Shown: positions 14,786 through 22,842 of the stretch, piece after piece
Numbering within the stretch: the first letter of the stretch is position 1
How the letters are laid out: each line of letters starts with the position of its first letter
Assembly: GCA_016210545.1 (NCBI GenBank)
Contig: JACQTY010000221.1
Coordinates: 1-38,873 of the forward strand
Source: Chloroflexota bacterium
GTDB lineage: Bacteria; Chloroflexota; Dehalococcoidia; JACVQG01
Length of the DNA stretch: 38,873 nucleotides
Direction of reading: 5' to 3'
Position numbers and translations under genes: made by a program
Notes under the pieces: generated by a model
Told to the model about the DNA's origin: nothing
Databases searched by the model: none
What the model saw: only the letters and a program-made list of their open reading frames with translations

Positions 14786-15295
14786 CTACTTTATGGCGCT
14801 TCCCCAGAACACGGCAGATATGTTGTACCCGCTGTGCAGCGCCATCGCCGAGATGAAGAACTTCCAGTTACCCGACAGGAACGGCACTTTTCCCCATACC
14901 GAGTCGGCCAGCCTCTGGTTTACCCCGAAGCCCGCAATGAAGCTGGCCAGCACGTGCATGGGCAACGCCATGGCGAACCGGGCTACCACTAGCGCCTCGG
15001 TATGGTCCGGGAAATAGAAGTTCAGATAGGCGAGGTTTTCTATGACGGCAAAGGACAGCCCACCCAGGGCGCTGAGGAAGGCGGTGTAGGGCCTGGACCG
15101 CAGCAGTTGCGGGGCCCTGGCCAGCAGGATGTAGACGCCGATGGGTTTGACCGCTTCCTCGATAACGGGCCCGGCGAAGAAGGGGCCGAGAAAGGCCGAA
15201 GGGATTCCCTGTCTCCCCTCCTGAAAGATGGCGCCGATGATGCCCAGCACCCCTCCGCCCACCGCCACCAGCGGAGGGATGACGTTTCGCTTCAT
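14786..15295 (-). CDS. PrsW-like intramembrane metalloprotease (CPBP-related)
   Basis: At least 169 residues with several membrane segments. The catalytic-type motifs of PrsW are present: VIEEAVKPIG, FAVIENLAYLN and a C-terminal ALHSGYN. PrsW relatives cleave membrane anti-sigma factors; the substrate here is unknown. The start is unclear. ATG at 15295 has no RBS. In the same frame, 16 codons upstream, an ATA at 15343 has AAGGAG seven bases before it, and no ATG, GTG or TTG lies between. The track ORF runs far into the preceding gene and its long N-terminus is not real. The PLD-like gene ends just 31 bases before that ATA, so the two are probably co-transcribed. Confidence 0.8.
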   Translation of the reverse strand: MKRNVIPPLVAVGGGVLGIIGAIFQEGRQGIPSAFLGPFFAGPVIEEAVKPIGVYILLARAPQLLRSRPYTAFLSALGGLSFAVIENLAYLNFYFPDHTEALVVARFAMALPMHVLASFIAGFGVNQRLADSVWGKVPFLSGNWKFFISAMALHSGYNISAVFWGSAIK

Positions 15296-15374
15296 AAAGC
15301 CGGGCTGTGCTGCTGGCTGGGCGATCTTTATTGTTGGTTCTATACGAGTTCTCCTTGGAGGACGTGCAGGGATT

Positions 15375-16073
15375 TCACCCGTGTACGCGGAAACACTCTC
15401 TACAAAGCGGCCGGGCGTATGACACCTCGGCTGGCCTGCCGCAAACGTGGCAGAGCTTCTCCGGATATTCCTTGTCTCCATACTGCGACCAGACGTCGTA
15501 GCAGCTTTCACACAGTGGTTTGTCCGGGTCTAGCAGTATTGGCTGTCCGCATCGAATGCATCTTCCCTCCGCGGCGCGCCGCTCTTGCCTAGAAGCTTCT
15601 CCCACGGGCACGCGCGAGCCTTTGGCAGTGGATGTTTTGATAGGTTTGGCTAGACGTTGCAAGGTATTCTTCACGTAGCCACGGACATCCCGTCCAACGT
15701 CTTCGTCTTGTACGTACCACGCGATCTCATGTGAACTATGCGCGGAGGACTTGATGAGGTTCATGGAGCTCAAGACCAAGTCCTGTTCGTTTAGGTAAAT
15801 CTTGGCATGAAGCTTGTCTACTGCAAGGACATCGACCCCGTTATCTGCCAGCCAGGCCACGCCGGGGCTATCAATCACTTCGGGATCCCCCCTCACTATA
15901 GCAACGACCTTCACGCCGTTTTTCACTGCCAGCCGGATAGCATCCTCGGCGTGGCCCCAGAGGTCGACGTACGGAGTAACAATAACCGCGTACTTCTTTG
16001 CCTCCTTTATGATGGCTAGCACCTGCGGTGTAACTTCGTCGTCTAAACTCAACACCATCTTGGGTTGGGCCAC
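15375..16073 (-). CDS. phospholipase D-like protein with two C-terminal zinc ribbons
   Basis: A 232-residue protein. The N-terminal half is a single PLD-type domain with LHAKIYLNEQD and SSMNL, a variant HKD motif with Glu where Asp is usual. The C-terminal third has two similar CxxC-x12-CxxC ribbons (CIRC...CESC and CHVC...CREC), suggesting an internal duplication and nucleic-acid binding. One HKD per chain implies a dimer, as in Nuc-type nucleases. GTG at 16073 has GGAGG six bases upstream. A broken paralogue lies immediately upstream at 16327-16663. It may be a nuclease or phosphodiesterase; lipid cleavage is less likely. Confidence 0.82.
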   Translation of the reverse strand: MAQPKMVLSLDDEVTPQVLAIIKEAKKYAVIVTPYVDLWGHAEDAIRLAVKNGVKVVAIVRGDPEVIDSPGVAWLADNGVDVLAVDKLHAKIYLNEQDLVLSSMNLIKSSAHSSHEIAWYVQDEDVGRDVRGYVKNTLQRLAKPIKTSTAKGSRVPVGEASRQERRAAEGRCIRCGQPILLDPDKPLCESCYDVWSQYGDKEYPEKLCHVCGRPAEVSYARPLCRECFRVHG

Positions 16074-16111
16074 AAGAATCCTCCAGGTCAGAACTGAAAA
16101 GCCCTTCCAGT

Positions 16112-16326
16112 ACGTAGGGTGGGTGAATGTGGCATGTCAATGCCCCGGAACCCACCACGCATCTGGTCCCGATGAGTCGGGACAGGGCAAACTCTTTCCC
16201 AAAGGGAGAGGCCGGGGGTGGGTCCGCTCGCTCCAAACGGCGCGTTTCCAATGCTTGGCAAGGGGCCTTCTCTCTCAGTGGCAGCGGTCTTTGCGGCGTG
16301 CTACGCTCGCTTGACCCACCCTACGT
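16112..16326. mobile_element. 215-bp MITE-like element with 13-bp perfect terminal inverted repeats
   Basis: Both ends read ACGTAGGGTGGGT (inverted), and the interior carries a GTCCCGA...TCGGGAC hairpin at 16166-16183. It contains no transposase ORF. It lies between the intact PLD-like gene and the broken copy, exactly where the broken copy loses similarity. It could be a miniature element or two paired GTAGGGTGGG-type hairpin repeats. Confidence 0.6.
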
Positions 16327-16663
16327 CTCTCTGCGGAGTACTTGGTTAGGTTCATTGATCTCAGTACCAATGGTTTCTCGTTCAGGTATATTTTGGCGTG
16401 CAGCTTGTCTACCGCGCGGACCTCAACGCCAGTGCTCACCAGCCATCTGACGCTCTCGCTTTCCGTCACTTTGGGTTCCGCCCTGACGATCGCTCCAAGC
16501 TTGACGACTCTTTTCATAGCGACAGAGATAGCATTCTGCGCGTGTCCCACAGATCGACGTAGGGAGTCACCAGAATCGCATGTTTTTGCGCCTCATGGAT
16601 GACGGAGAGCACCAGCGTCTGGGCTTCTTCGTCGGCGTGGAACGTCTTTTGTGTTTCGTTCAC
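16327..16663 (-). pseudogene. frameshifted, 3'-truncated copy of the PLD-like gene
   Basis: GTG at 16663 with GGAG seven bases upstream opens a frame reading HAILVTPYVDLW, which then runs into a stop. The next frame continues the match with GHAQNAISVAMKR and DKLHAKIYLNEKPLVLRSMN. Comparison with 15375-16073 points to one missing G in a GGG run after VDLW. After NLTKYSAE the similarity ends at the ACGTAGGGTGGGT terminus, so the zinc-ribbon part is lost. It is a duplicated gene inactivated by a frameshift and a truncation. Confidence 0.8.
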
Positions 16664-16775
16664 AGGATTACTCCAAGGCGAGGCTCTGGGGCAGGTCTCT
16701 TGACTTGCCTTCTCACCAAGTCGGGTTGGAAACTCGACCTACGCTCGAAAGGCTTAAGCGCTGCGGCTGGGGTAT

Positions 16776-17117
16776 CTACGCGTCCCCGCCGAACGGCGGG
16801 TATTTGCCCGTCAGGAACATGCTGTAAGCGTTTACCCTCGTTTGCCAGCGGAATATCTTGGCGACGAAGTCGAACATCCCTTTGGGGAACTTCCCGGTGA
16901 AAAGTATCATCCACCATGCAAAGAATCCCACTACACCCTGGGCAATACCAACAAAGAACAGGACAGCGATGTGGGGAATGACCAGGAAGGCACGAAAGAA
17001 GGTTGTCAGCCTGGACATTCTTTCCGGGTAGTCCACCTCCAGCCGGACGGGGTATGGAAGTACCTGTTGCACAACCGGGCTGGGTTCCGGCACGCCGGGT
17101 TCCGGGACCACTGACAT
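16776..17117 (-). CDS. DUF4389 membrane protein
   Basis: A 113-residue protein: a Pro-rich N-terminus, then PYPVRLEVDYPERMSR, two hydrophobic segments (FLVIPHIAVLFFVG and GFFAWWMILF) and the conserved GKFPKGMFDF and GKYPPFGG. DUF4389 proteins are small membrane proteins of unknown function, often with two such units; this has one. AAGGAGG lies six bases before the ATG. A second, truncated relative is at 2434-2694. A seven-base hairpin (CCTGACT/AGTCAGG, 17141-17156) sits in its leader. Confidence 0.85.
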   Translation of the reverse strand: MSVVPEPGVPEPSPVVQQVLPYPVRLEVDYPERMSRLTTFFRAFLVIPHIAVLFFVGIAQGVVGFFAWWMILFTGKFPKGMFDFVAKIFRWQTRVNAYSMFLTGKYPPFGGDA

Positions 17118-17353
17118 AGCATCCTCCTTTTCGTTTCTGGCCTGACTTTAGTCAGGTCAAGGCGGAAACCCTGTCCCATCCCGAAGCGAAACAAAGGGGA
17201 AAACGCGGATATCTCAGACATGCGCGCCGCAACGGGCGCAAGCCCCGAATGATCCGGTCAGAGCGGGCCGGACAAGGGGCGCGCCGCTGAACGGGGCAGC
17301 CATGCGCCTGACCGCACCTCTCCCAGCTCTCGATCCCCACTTAAGGCGGGCTC

Positions 17354-17374
17354 GGGCACGGCGTCGCCGTGCCC
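17354..17374. repeat. palindrome GGCACGGCG/CGCCGTGCC
   Basis: Nine-base perfect arms around a single base, of the same GGGGCACG type as at 4150-4169. It is downstream of the acyl-CoA dehydrogenase at 17405 on the minus strand. The rest of 17118-17404 shows nothing else convincing. Confidence 0.55.
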
Positions 17375-17404
17375 CTGCGATTCTTGCCTCCGGCGTCTGG
17401 CCTC

Positions 17405-18523
17405 TTATAGCCCTATCTCCCGCGCTACGGTCTCCCGATGGAACTCGGCGTCGCCGTAGGTTACCTCGGCGGCCTTGGCCCGCCGGTAGTAGAGCTGCAT
17501 ATCGTGGTCCTTGATGAAACCGATGCCGCCGTGCACCTGGTGTCCCAGGGCCGTCACCCGCCGGTATGCCTCGGACGTCCAGGCCTTGGCCATAGCGACT
17601 TCTTTGGTGCAGGAGATACCTTCGCTGAGCATCCACGCCGCCTGATAGGTGATGAAACGGCAGCCGTCCACATCGATGGCCATGTTGGCGCAGTGGTGCT
17701 GTATGGCCTGGAAGCTGCCGATGGGCTTGCCGAACTGCACCCTCTGCTTGGCATAGTCGACGGTCATCTCCAGCACCTGCTGCGCCCCGCCGACCATCTC
17801 GGCGCACTTGGCTACCGCCGCCCTTTGCAGCATTTTTTCTACTTCCAGCCAGCCCTTACCCGGGGCGCCGAGAATGCTCGGCTTTGGCGCCTTCACCTTG
17901 TCGAAGACCACCTCGCACTGCTTGTCCGAGGCGATGGTCTTGAGCTGCGTGTAGCTGATTCCCGGCGATTTGGCGTCAATGATGAACAGGGTGACGCCGC
18001 CGCGAGGGGCCTTGGCCGCCACGATCAGGTGATTGGCCACGTGGGCATCAGCGACGAACAGCTTGGTACCGTTCAGGATGAAGTCTTCGCCCTCCGGAGT
18101 GGCCGTCAGTTCAATGCCTTCGGCGGTATAGGTGGCGCTGGGTTCGGTGAGCGCGAGCGTCATGATCTCCTTGCCCTGGGCGATCCTGGGCAGGAACTGC
18201 TTCTTCTGCTCCTCGCTACCCGCGTCCAGGACGGTGTAGCCGCCGAGCACCACCGTGGAGAAGAACGGCCCGGGCAGGCAGGCCCGCCCCTGCTCCTCGA
18301 GGAGCACCGCCAGGTCGAGGAAGGCGCCGCCGCCGCCACCGTAGGCTTCGGGGAAGGCCAGGCCCATCCAGCCGAGTTCGGCCATCTTGGCCCAAAGGTC
18401 GGGCGTGTAGCCCTTCTCGTCCTCCTCCATCTGGCGGACAAGGGTCTTGGGGCATTCCTTGGCCAGGAAGTCCCGTGCCATCTTCTTGAGCATTTCCTGT
18501 TCTTCGGTGAGACTCAGGTCCAT
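17405..18523 (-). CDS. acyl-CoA dehydrogenase, likely non-catalytic or atypical subunit
   Basis: A 372-residue FAD-dependent ACAD of the shorter type with FGKPIGSFQAIQHHCANMAID and QVHGGIGFIKDHDMQL. FAD-binding regions are recognisable (LALTEPSATYTAEG). Neither of the two known places for the catalytic Glu carries one: the late position reads TYGDAEFHRE and the isovaleryl-type position reads MLQRAAVA. In actinobacterial steroid pathways such chains pair with a Glu-bearing partner to form a two-subunit enzyme; the next gene upstream (18699-19871) is such a candidate. AAGGAG precedes the ATG by about eight bases. Substrate unknown. Confidence 0.88.
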   Translation of the reverse strand: MDLSLTEEQEMLKKMARDFLAKECPKTLVRQMEEDEKGYTPDLWAKMAELGWMGLAFPEAYGGGGGAFLDLAVLLEEQGRACLPGPFFSTVVLGGYTVLDAGSEEQKKQFLPRIAQGKEIMTLALTEPSATYTAEGIELTATPEGEDFILNGTKLFVADAHVANHLIVAAKAPRGGVTLFIIDAKSPGISYTQLKTIASDKQCEVVFDKVKAPKPSILGAPGKGWLEVEKMLQRAAVAKCAEMVGGAQQVLEMTVDYAKQRVQFGKPIGSFQAIQHHCANMAIDVDGCRFITYQAAWMLSEGISCTKEVAMAKAWTSEAYRRVTALGHQVHGGIGFIKDHDMQLYYRRAKAAEVTYGDAEFHRETVAREIGL

Positions 18524-18553
18524 CTGTTTCTCTCCTTCCTTACCGTTGGTGAC

Positions 18554-18633
18554 GCCCCGAATGTCGGGGCCTGATTTGCCTTTGAAACCTCCTCTCCCCG
18601 CTGCGGGAGAGGACTAATCCCGACAGGTCGGGA
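18554..18633. repeat. two CCCGA...TCGGG hairpins between acyl-CoA dehydrogenase genes
   Basis: GCCCCGA/TCGGGGC at 18554-18570 and TCCCGAC/GTCGGGA at 18618-18633, with CTCTCCC-rich sequence around them. They belong to the hairpin family spread through the window's spacers. Confidence 0.6.
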
Positions 18634-18698
18634 CTCTCTCTCGCTCTCTCCCATCGAGGGAGAGATGGGCAGGAGGCGAGCCTCTCAGGTCTATGCAA

Positions 18699-19871
18699 CT
18701 ACTCCGAGGGCATACCCAGCCCGCGGCCGGCGACCACGTTCCTTAATATCTCGGAGGTGCCACCCATGATGGTGTAGGCCAGCGAGAACATGGTGCTGCG
18801 GGCCGCCCACCCCTTCAGCGGCGCCCGCGGCGAGTCCTCCACTAGCTGGCCGGACAGGCCCAGTATCCTCATAGCCTCGGCGGCCAGCCTCTGCTGGTAG
18901 GCGGTGCCGAAGATCTTCGACTCGGCCGCCTCGTAGTTGGGCAACTTGCCCTGGGTCAGCATCCAGGCTATGCGGTAGATGAGCCAGCGACCCACTTCGT
19001 ACTCTACCCGCAGCTCCGCCAGGTTGTTGCGTATGACCGGGTCCTCGGAAAGCGGCTTCCCGTTGCGGGTCGTCTTCCGCGTATAGTCCTGAATAGCCTC
19101 GAACAATGGGTAGTTGCTCATTACCCGTTCCAACCCGCTGCGTTCGTAGTCGAGCTGGGCGATGATCTGGTACCAGCCGCGGTTGATCTGCCCGATGAGG
19201 CCGCTCCGGGGAACTCTGGCATTGTCGAAATAGACCTCGTTGAGATGGGTCCTGCCGGTGATATCCACCAGCGGCTTTACGGTGACGCCGGGGCTTCTGA
19301 GGTCGACAATGAACTCGCTGATGCCCTTGTGCTTGGGGGCATCGGGGTCGGTGCGGGCGACAATATAGATATAGTCGGCCTTGTGGGCGCCGCCGGTCCA
19401 CACCTTCTGCCCGTTGAACAGGAAGTCCCCGTCCTTGCCCATGGCCCGTATCTTGAGACCGGCCAGGTCGGAGCCCGCCTCAGGCTCGCTCATCCCCAGG
19501 GCAAAGGCGATCTCGCCTTTGATGATCTTGGGGAGGAACTCCTTACGTTGCTCTTCGGTACCGTACTTGATGAGGGATGGGCCGATCTGGCGGTCTCCTG
19601 GCCACTGGGCCTGGACGGGCGCTCCGTAGCGTAGAAGCTCCTCGGTGATGATCAGCCTGTCCATGTAGGTCCAGCCCCGGCCGCCATACTGGGTCGGCCA
19701 GGTGACGCCTATCCACCCCTTCTGCCCGATCTTTTTGGACATCTCGGGCGACCAGCCCTCGATCCAGGCGTCTATGTCCGTCTCATAGGTACCCTGCTTC
19801 CTCTCCGCCTCCAGGAAGGCCCTTACCTCCCGGCGGAGTTCCTCCTGTTGTGGGGTGAAGCGGAAGTCCAT
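18699..19871 (-). CDS. acyl-CoA dehydrogenase with IVD-type catalytic Glu
   Basis: A 390-residue ACAD with MSEPEAGSDLAGL and WTGGAHKADY in the FAD and substrate regions, ending GGTSEILRNVVAGRGLGMP. The medium-chain-type base position is Gly (MGGTSE), but LDYERSGL places a Glu where isovaleryl-CoA and long-chain dehydrogenases have theirs, so this chain should be catalytically competent. The track ORF starts 67 codons earlier across a repeat; ATG at 19871 has AAAGGA seven bases upstream and gives the standard MDFRFTPQQE start. It is a possible partner of the Glu-less chain downstream. Confidence 0.9.
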   Translation of the reverse strand: MDFRFTPQQEELRREVRAFLEAERKQGTYETDIDAWIEGWSPEMSKKIGQKGWIGVTWPTQYGGRGWTYMDRLIITEELLRYGAPVQAQWPGDRQIGPSLIKYGTEEQRKEFLPKIIKGEIAFALGMSEPEAGSDLAGLKIRAMGKDGDFLFNGQKVWTGGAHKADYIYIVARTDPDAPKHKGISEFIVDLRSPGVTVKPLVDITGRTHLNEVYFDNARVPRSGLIGQINRGWYQIIAQLDYERSGLERVMSNYPLFEAIQDYTRKTTRNGKPLSEDPVIRNNLAELRVEYEVGRWLIYRIAWMLTQGKLPNYEAAESKIFGTAYQQRLAAEAMRILGLSGQLVEDSPRAPLKGWAARSTMFSLAYTIMGGTSEILRNVVAGRGLGMPSE

Positions 19872-19911
19872 CTGACCATCCTTTCCTGCAACTCGGGCCA
19901 CTGTAGTCATC

Positions 19912-20088
19912 AGAGATTGTCTCAAAATGAGTACACCGGGCGATGCGAGGTATGGGTTCCGTGACCTCACCCTCGGCCCCGACCTTTGTCGTCCCGACAT
20001 GTTGGGACTCTCCGATATCGGAGAGGGGGACAGGTCTACTTGATCGCAGAACCTATCGCAGTTTGCCCACATTCTGAGATAGATTCTT
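19912..20088. repeat. about 177-bp element with imperfect terminal inverted repeats
   Basis: The ends AGAGATTGTCTCAAAATGAG and, inverted, AGAATCTATCTCAGAATGTG match at 14 of 20 positions. Inside are GTCCCGA...TTGGGAC (19991-20008) and an 18-bp perfect palindrome CTCTCCGAT/ATCGGAGAG (20008-20025). No ORF lies within. It sits directly upstream of the ACAD at 18699-19871. The remaining 20089-20190 holds CTCTCC-rich sequence only. Confidence 0.5.
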
Positions 20089-20190
20089 AGTGGTCAATGA
20101 GAGGGCAATTCGAGTCCCCTCTCTCCAACTCTCCCCCTCAAAAGGGGGGAGAGGAACCCTCCCCGCCTCCCACGTCCCACTTCTCGCCTC

Positions 20191-21354
20191 TCATCGGGGC
20201 AGCGCCAGCCCTCGTTGGGCGATAATGTTGCGTTGGATCTCCGAGGCGCCCGAGGCGACTCTTCTGCCCAGCGTCATCGGGCACCAGTCCGCCAGCCAGC
20301 CCTCCAGCGGAGCAAGTTTTGAGCCAATAATTAGATTACCATAAAGCCCCAGTATTCGTATACCCTCGGTAGCTACCCGGTGCATGAGTTCACTGTTAAA
20401 CACCTTGGCCATAGAGGTCTCTACCTCTGGACTTAGCCCCTGGCTTTGCAGCCAGGCCACACGGTAGGAAAGCCAGTGGCCTACCTCGATGTCCACCGCC
20501 AGTTCGGCGAGACGCTGGCGTACCAGGGGCGGAGTGGAGTAGCCGCGCCGTTGCTGTACGAAGTTCACCAGGTCCGTCAGCACCCGCCGGCAGGTGGACA
20601 CGAACTCCACCGCCGAACGGTCGAAGTTAAGCTGCACTGTGGCTATGAGCCAGCCGCCGTTCTTCGGCCCCAGCAGGTAACGGCGGGGGAGACGGACGTT
20701 ATCGAAGAAGATGTTGTTCAGGGGACGGGTACCGAATACGGTAGCCATCGGCTGTACGGTGACGCCCGGCAGTTTCAGGTCTACCAGAAAGGTGCTCAGC
20801 CCGCGGTGGCGGGAATCGGGCGCGCCGGTCCTCGCTACCAGCAGCACATAGTCGGCCAGGTCGGCGCCGCCGTTGAAGGTCTTCTGCCCGTTGATGACAA
20901 AGTATTCGCCCTCGTCGCTGGCTTTGGTCTGCATGGAGGCCATATCGGACCCGGCCCCCGGCTCGGATATGCCCAGGCAGAAGGCCATGTCCCCGGCCAG
21001 TATCCGGGGCAGGAACTCGCGTCGTTGCTCCCCGGTGCCGCTGGACATCAGGGCCGGCCCTACCTGTCGTTCGGCGAGCCAGTGGCAGGCCACCGGCGCC
21101 CCGCCGAAGACCATCTCGTCGGTGTATATGAGCTGGTCGACGAAGCTCTTGCCCTGTCCGCCATGCTCCTTCGGCCAGGCGAGGCCCGTCCAGCCTTTTT
21201 GGGCCACCAGTCGGGAGAAGGGCCGGGAGAAGGCCTCGGGGGTGCTGGCGCCATAGCTGATGCGCGGGAACTGGCCGTGGTCCAGCTCCGCGGCCAGGAA
21301 CCTTCTTATCTCCTCCCGGAAGGCTAGTTGTTCAGGTGTAAAACTGAAGTCCAA
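20191..21354 (-). CDS. acyl-CoA dehydrogenase with Asp at the catalytic-base position
   Basis: A 387-residue ACAD (LGISEPGAGSDMASMQT, FNGGADLADYVLL, ASGASEIQRNIIAQRGLALPR). At the isovaleryl-type base position it reads LNFDRSAVE, about residue 245, so Asp replaces Glu, and the alternative position is Ser. Asp could still act as a base, or this may be the non-catalytic half of a heteromer. TTG at 21354 has GAGGAGA six bases upstream. No closer start is available and the family's MDFSFTPEQ follows at once. Confidence 0.9.
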   Translation of the reverse strand: MDFSFTPEQLAFREEIRRFLAAELDHGQFPRISYGASTPEAFSRPFSRLVAQKGWTGLAWPKEHGGQGKSFVDQLIYTDEMVFGGAPVACHWLAERQVGPALMSSGTGEQRREFLPRILAGDMAFCLGISEPGAGSDMASMQTKASDEGEYFVINGQKTFNGGADLADYVLLVARTGAPDSRHRGLSTFLVDLKLPGVTVQPMATVFGTRPLNNIFFDNVRLPRRYLLGPKNGGWLIATVQLNFDRSAVEFVSTCRRVLTDLVNFVQQRRGYSTPPLVRQRLAELAVDIEVGHWLSYRVAWLQSQGLSPEVETSMAKVFNSELMHRVATEGIRILGLYGNLIIGSKLAPLEGWLADWCPMTLGRRVASGASEIQRNIIAQRGLALPR

Positions 21355-21700
21355 TATTGTTCTCCTCGATTTCCCCTTACATGGTCATCAATTGCATGTT
21401 GCGACGCCTAAGAATGCTCTGTCATTCTGAGCCGTAGCGAAGAATCTCCTGTTCCACCTGAGCGTGGGTACTGTTTCTGCTAGATGCCACGAAGATTGGC
21501 CAGCGCTACGTCTGAGCGACGTGCCAAGACTTAAGGCGCATGTAGTTTGCTTCATGCAGGGCTAACCTTACGCATTCAAGAAACAGGAGATTCCGGTTCT
21601 CATCAACCGGGGTTGGTCTAGCGTACCCGCTCCCCCTGTTGAGAGGCGTGTTCCTGAAACCGTATCTTGTTCCTGCGAGACTCCTTTGTTTCTTTCCGGT
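21355..21700. other. gene-free spacer with a lone GTCATTCTGAG half-repeat
   Basis: About 346 bases. GTCATTCTGAGCCGTAGCGA at 21420 matches the left arm of the element at 2971-3048. Neither strand has an ORF with RBS or recognisable sequence. Confidence 0.5.
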
Positions 21701-22210
21701 TTACTTCAGGGATACCCTGTCAACAGCACCCACTTTCGACGTATCGAGGTCAGACGGGACGAAGGCCATTCCGTCGTGGACAGCATACTCTCCGCAGGCC
21801 ACCATCCGGGGAAGGTCTACCTCTGTGTACGTTAATCCCGCTACATCCAGCTTTTGACGAAGCAGGGTGACCTGCAGTTTTTCCTGCTCTGCCTGCCCCT
21901 TCTTGTTAGACAGCAATACAAACGGTATCCAACCTAGAGGCCACATCAGGATAAACAAGTAGCTCCGCTGCTTGCAGCGTAAGTGCCAAGCGAGTAAGGC
22001 TGCCAAAGCCACAAAGTAAAACACGATAGCCACCAAAACCCAATACGTATCACCAAGCAGGAGTATGAGCGGTACTACCACTGCAAGGATCGCATACCAG
22101 CCGACAACCAGAGTCCAGTCAAGATGCCTACAGAACCAGTTTGGGCGCATTCCGCCCAATTTGCAGACTGCCAAGTCATCCACGTTGCTCTGAGTCGTTT
22201 CCTCCATCAT
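21701..22210 (-). CDS. unrecognised membrane protein (second of an overlapping pair)
   Basis: A 169-residue protein I do not recognise. Residues about 30-90 hold roughly three hydrophobic stretches (WTLVVGWYAILAVVVPLILL, WVLVAIVFYFVALAALLAW and a shorter one), followed by a charged stretch and a soluble C-terminal part of about 65 residues containing VDLPRMVACGEYAVHDGMA. Three Cys lie before or near the membrane part. Its ATG ATG start has GGAAGGA just upstream and lies 35 bases inside the previous gene, so the two are coupled. Codon use and slightly lower GC than the ACADs around it suggest an inserted pair. Confidence 0.75.
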   Translation of the reverse strand: MMEETTQSNVDDLAVCKLGGMRPNWFCRHLDWTLVVGWYAILAVVVPLILLLGDTYWVLVAIVFYFVALAALLAWHLRCKQRSYLFILMWPLGWIPFVLLSNKKGQAEQEKLQVTLLRQKLDVAGLTYTEVDLPRMVACGEYAVHDGMAFVPSDLDTSKVGAVDRVSLK

Positions 22211-22673
22211 TCCTTCCTTCTCGGTCAGCTTTCATCTCTCTCACGAGACTAGCAACGTCCTTTGAAAGTGATACCATGTCTTCATGTAGACGGTCGTCTC
22301 TCTTCACTCTCTCTGCCTCGGCCTTTGTTGTTTTTGCTTCAGTATCATTGTTGACAATATATCGAAGGTTGTACCAAGTTATGCCTAACCATATAGCGTA
22401 CATAAAACCAAGCCCGCCCAACCCCAGAAAAAAGAAGGCTACTGCCATAGCAGCGCCATGAACTTTGGAGATGTCGATTGCGAGGATTCCCACAGCGACA
22501 GCGACAGAGGTGAATACCGCCGAGAGGATAACCTGAAATGACGCCCAACGCCTCTCCGACTGAGTGACGCTTGGCAAGGATACCAACAAGAACTTGAAAG
22601 GCTGATGCTCTCGCAGCCACTGTTGCAAAATTGCTTTGCATTTCTGCAGGTCGTCTGCTATATCGTCTGACAT
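22176..22673 (-). CDS. unrecognised two-helix membrane protein with coiled-coil tail
   Basis: A 165-residue protein not matched to a family. It has a soluble N-terminus of about 40 residues, two membrane helices (VILSAVFTSVAVAVGILAI and AAMAVAFFFLGLGGLGFMYA), then a strongly charged helical tail (KAEAERVKRDDRLHEDMVSL...) likely to form a coiled coil. Two helices plus a charged cytoplasmic helix is a layout seen in membrane effectors and sensors, but nothing proves a role. GGGGGTGAT just before the ATG serves as RBS. The pair with 21701-22210 interrupts the dehydrogenase series. Confidence 0.75.
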   Translation of the reverse strand: MSDDIADDLQKCKAILQQWLREHQPFKFLLVSLPSVTQSERRWASFQVILSAVFTSVAVAVGILAIDISKVHGAAMAVAFFFLGLGGLGFMYAIWLGITWYNLRYIVNNDTEAKTTKAEAERVKRDDRLHEDMVSLSKDVASLVREMKADREGRNDGGNDSEQRG

Positions 22674-22842
22674 ATCACCCCCCCCTGCTGCGTGAGTAAG
22701 GGGATTATACCACCAACCAAGAATGGTGAGAAAGGAGATTCTTCAGTCGCCGCGCTTCTTCAGAATCACAGGATAGCTATCTATCTTTTCTTGACTTGAA
22801 GGGGAGTAAAGGGATTTCACCCCACTCCATATTTCCTGTCCC

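Noticed and set aside
15002-15592. 196-residue plus-strand ORF
   Set aside because: It runs opposite the PrsW-like and PLD-like genes and has no recognisable domain.
16112-16326. Insertion sequence
   Set aside because: It has terminal inverted repeats but no transposase or room for one; kept only as a MITE-like element.
17438-18574. 378-residue plus-strand ORF
   Set aside because: A His/Gly/Leu-rich shadow of the acyl-CoA dehydrogenase on the other strand. The same holds for 20446-21327, 23272-23994, 24339-25232 and 26346-27371.
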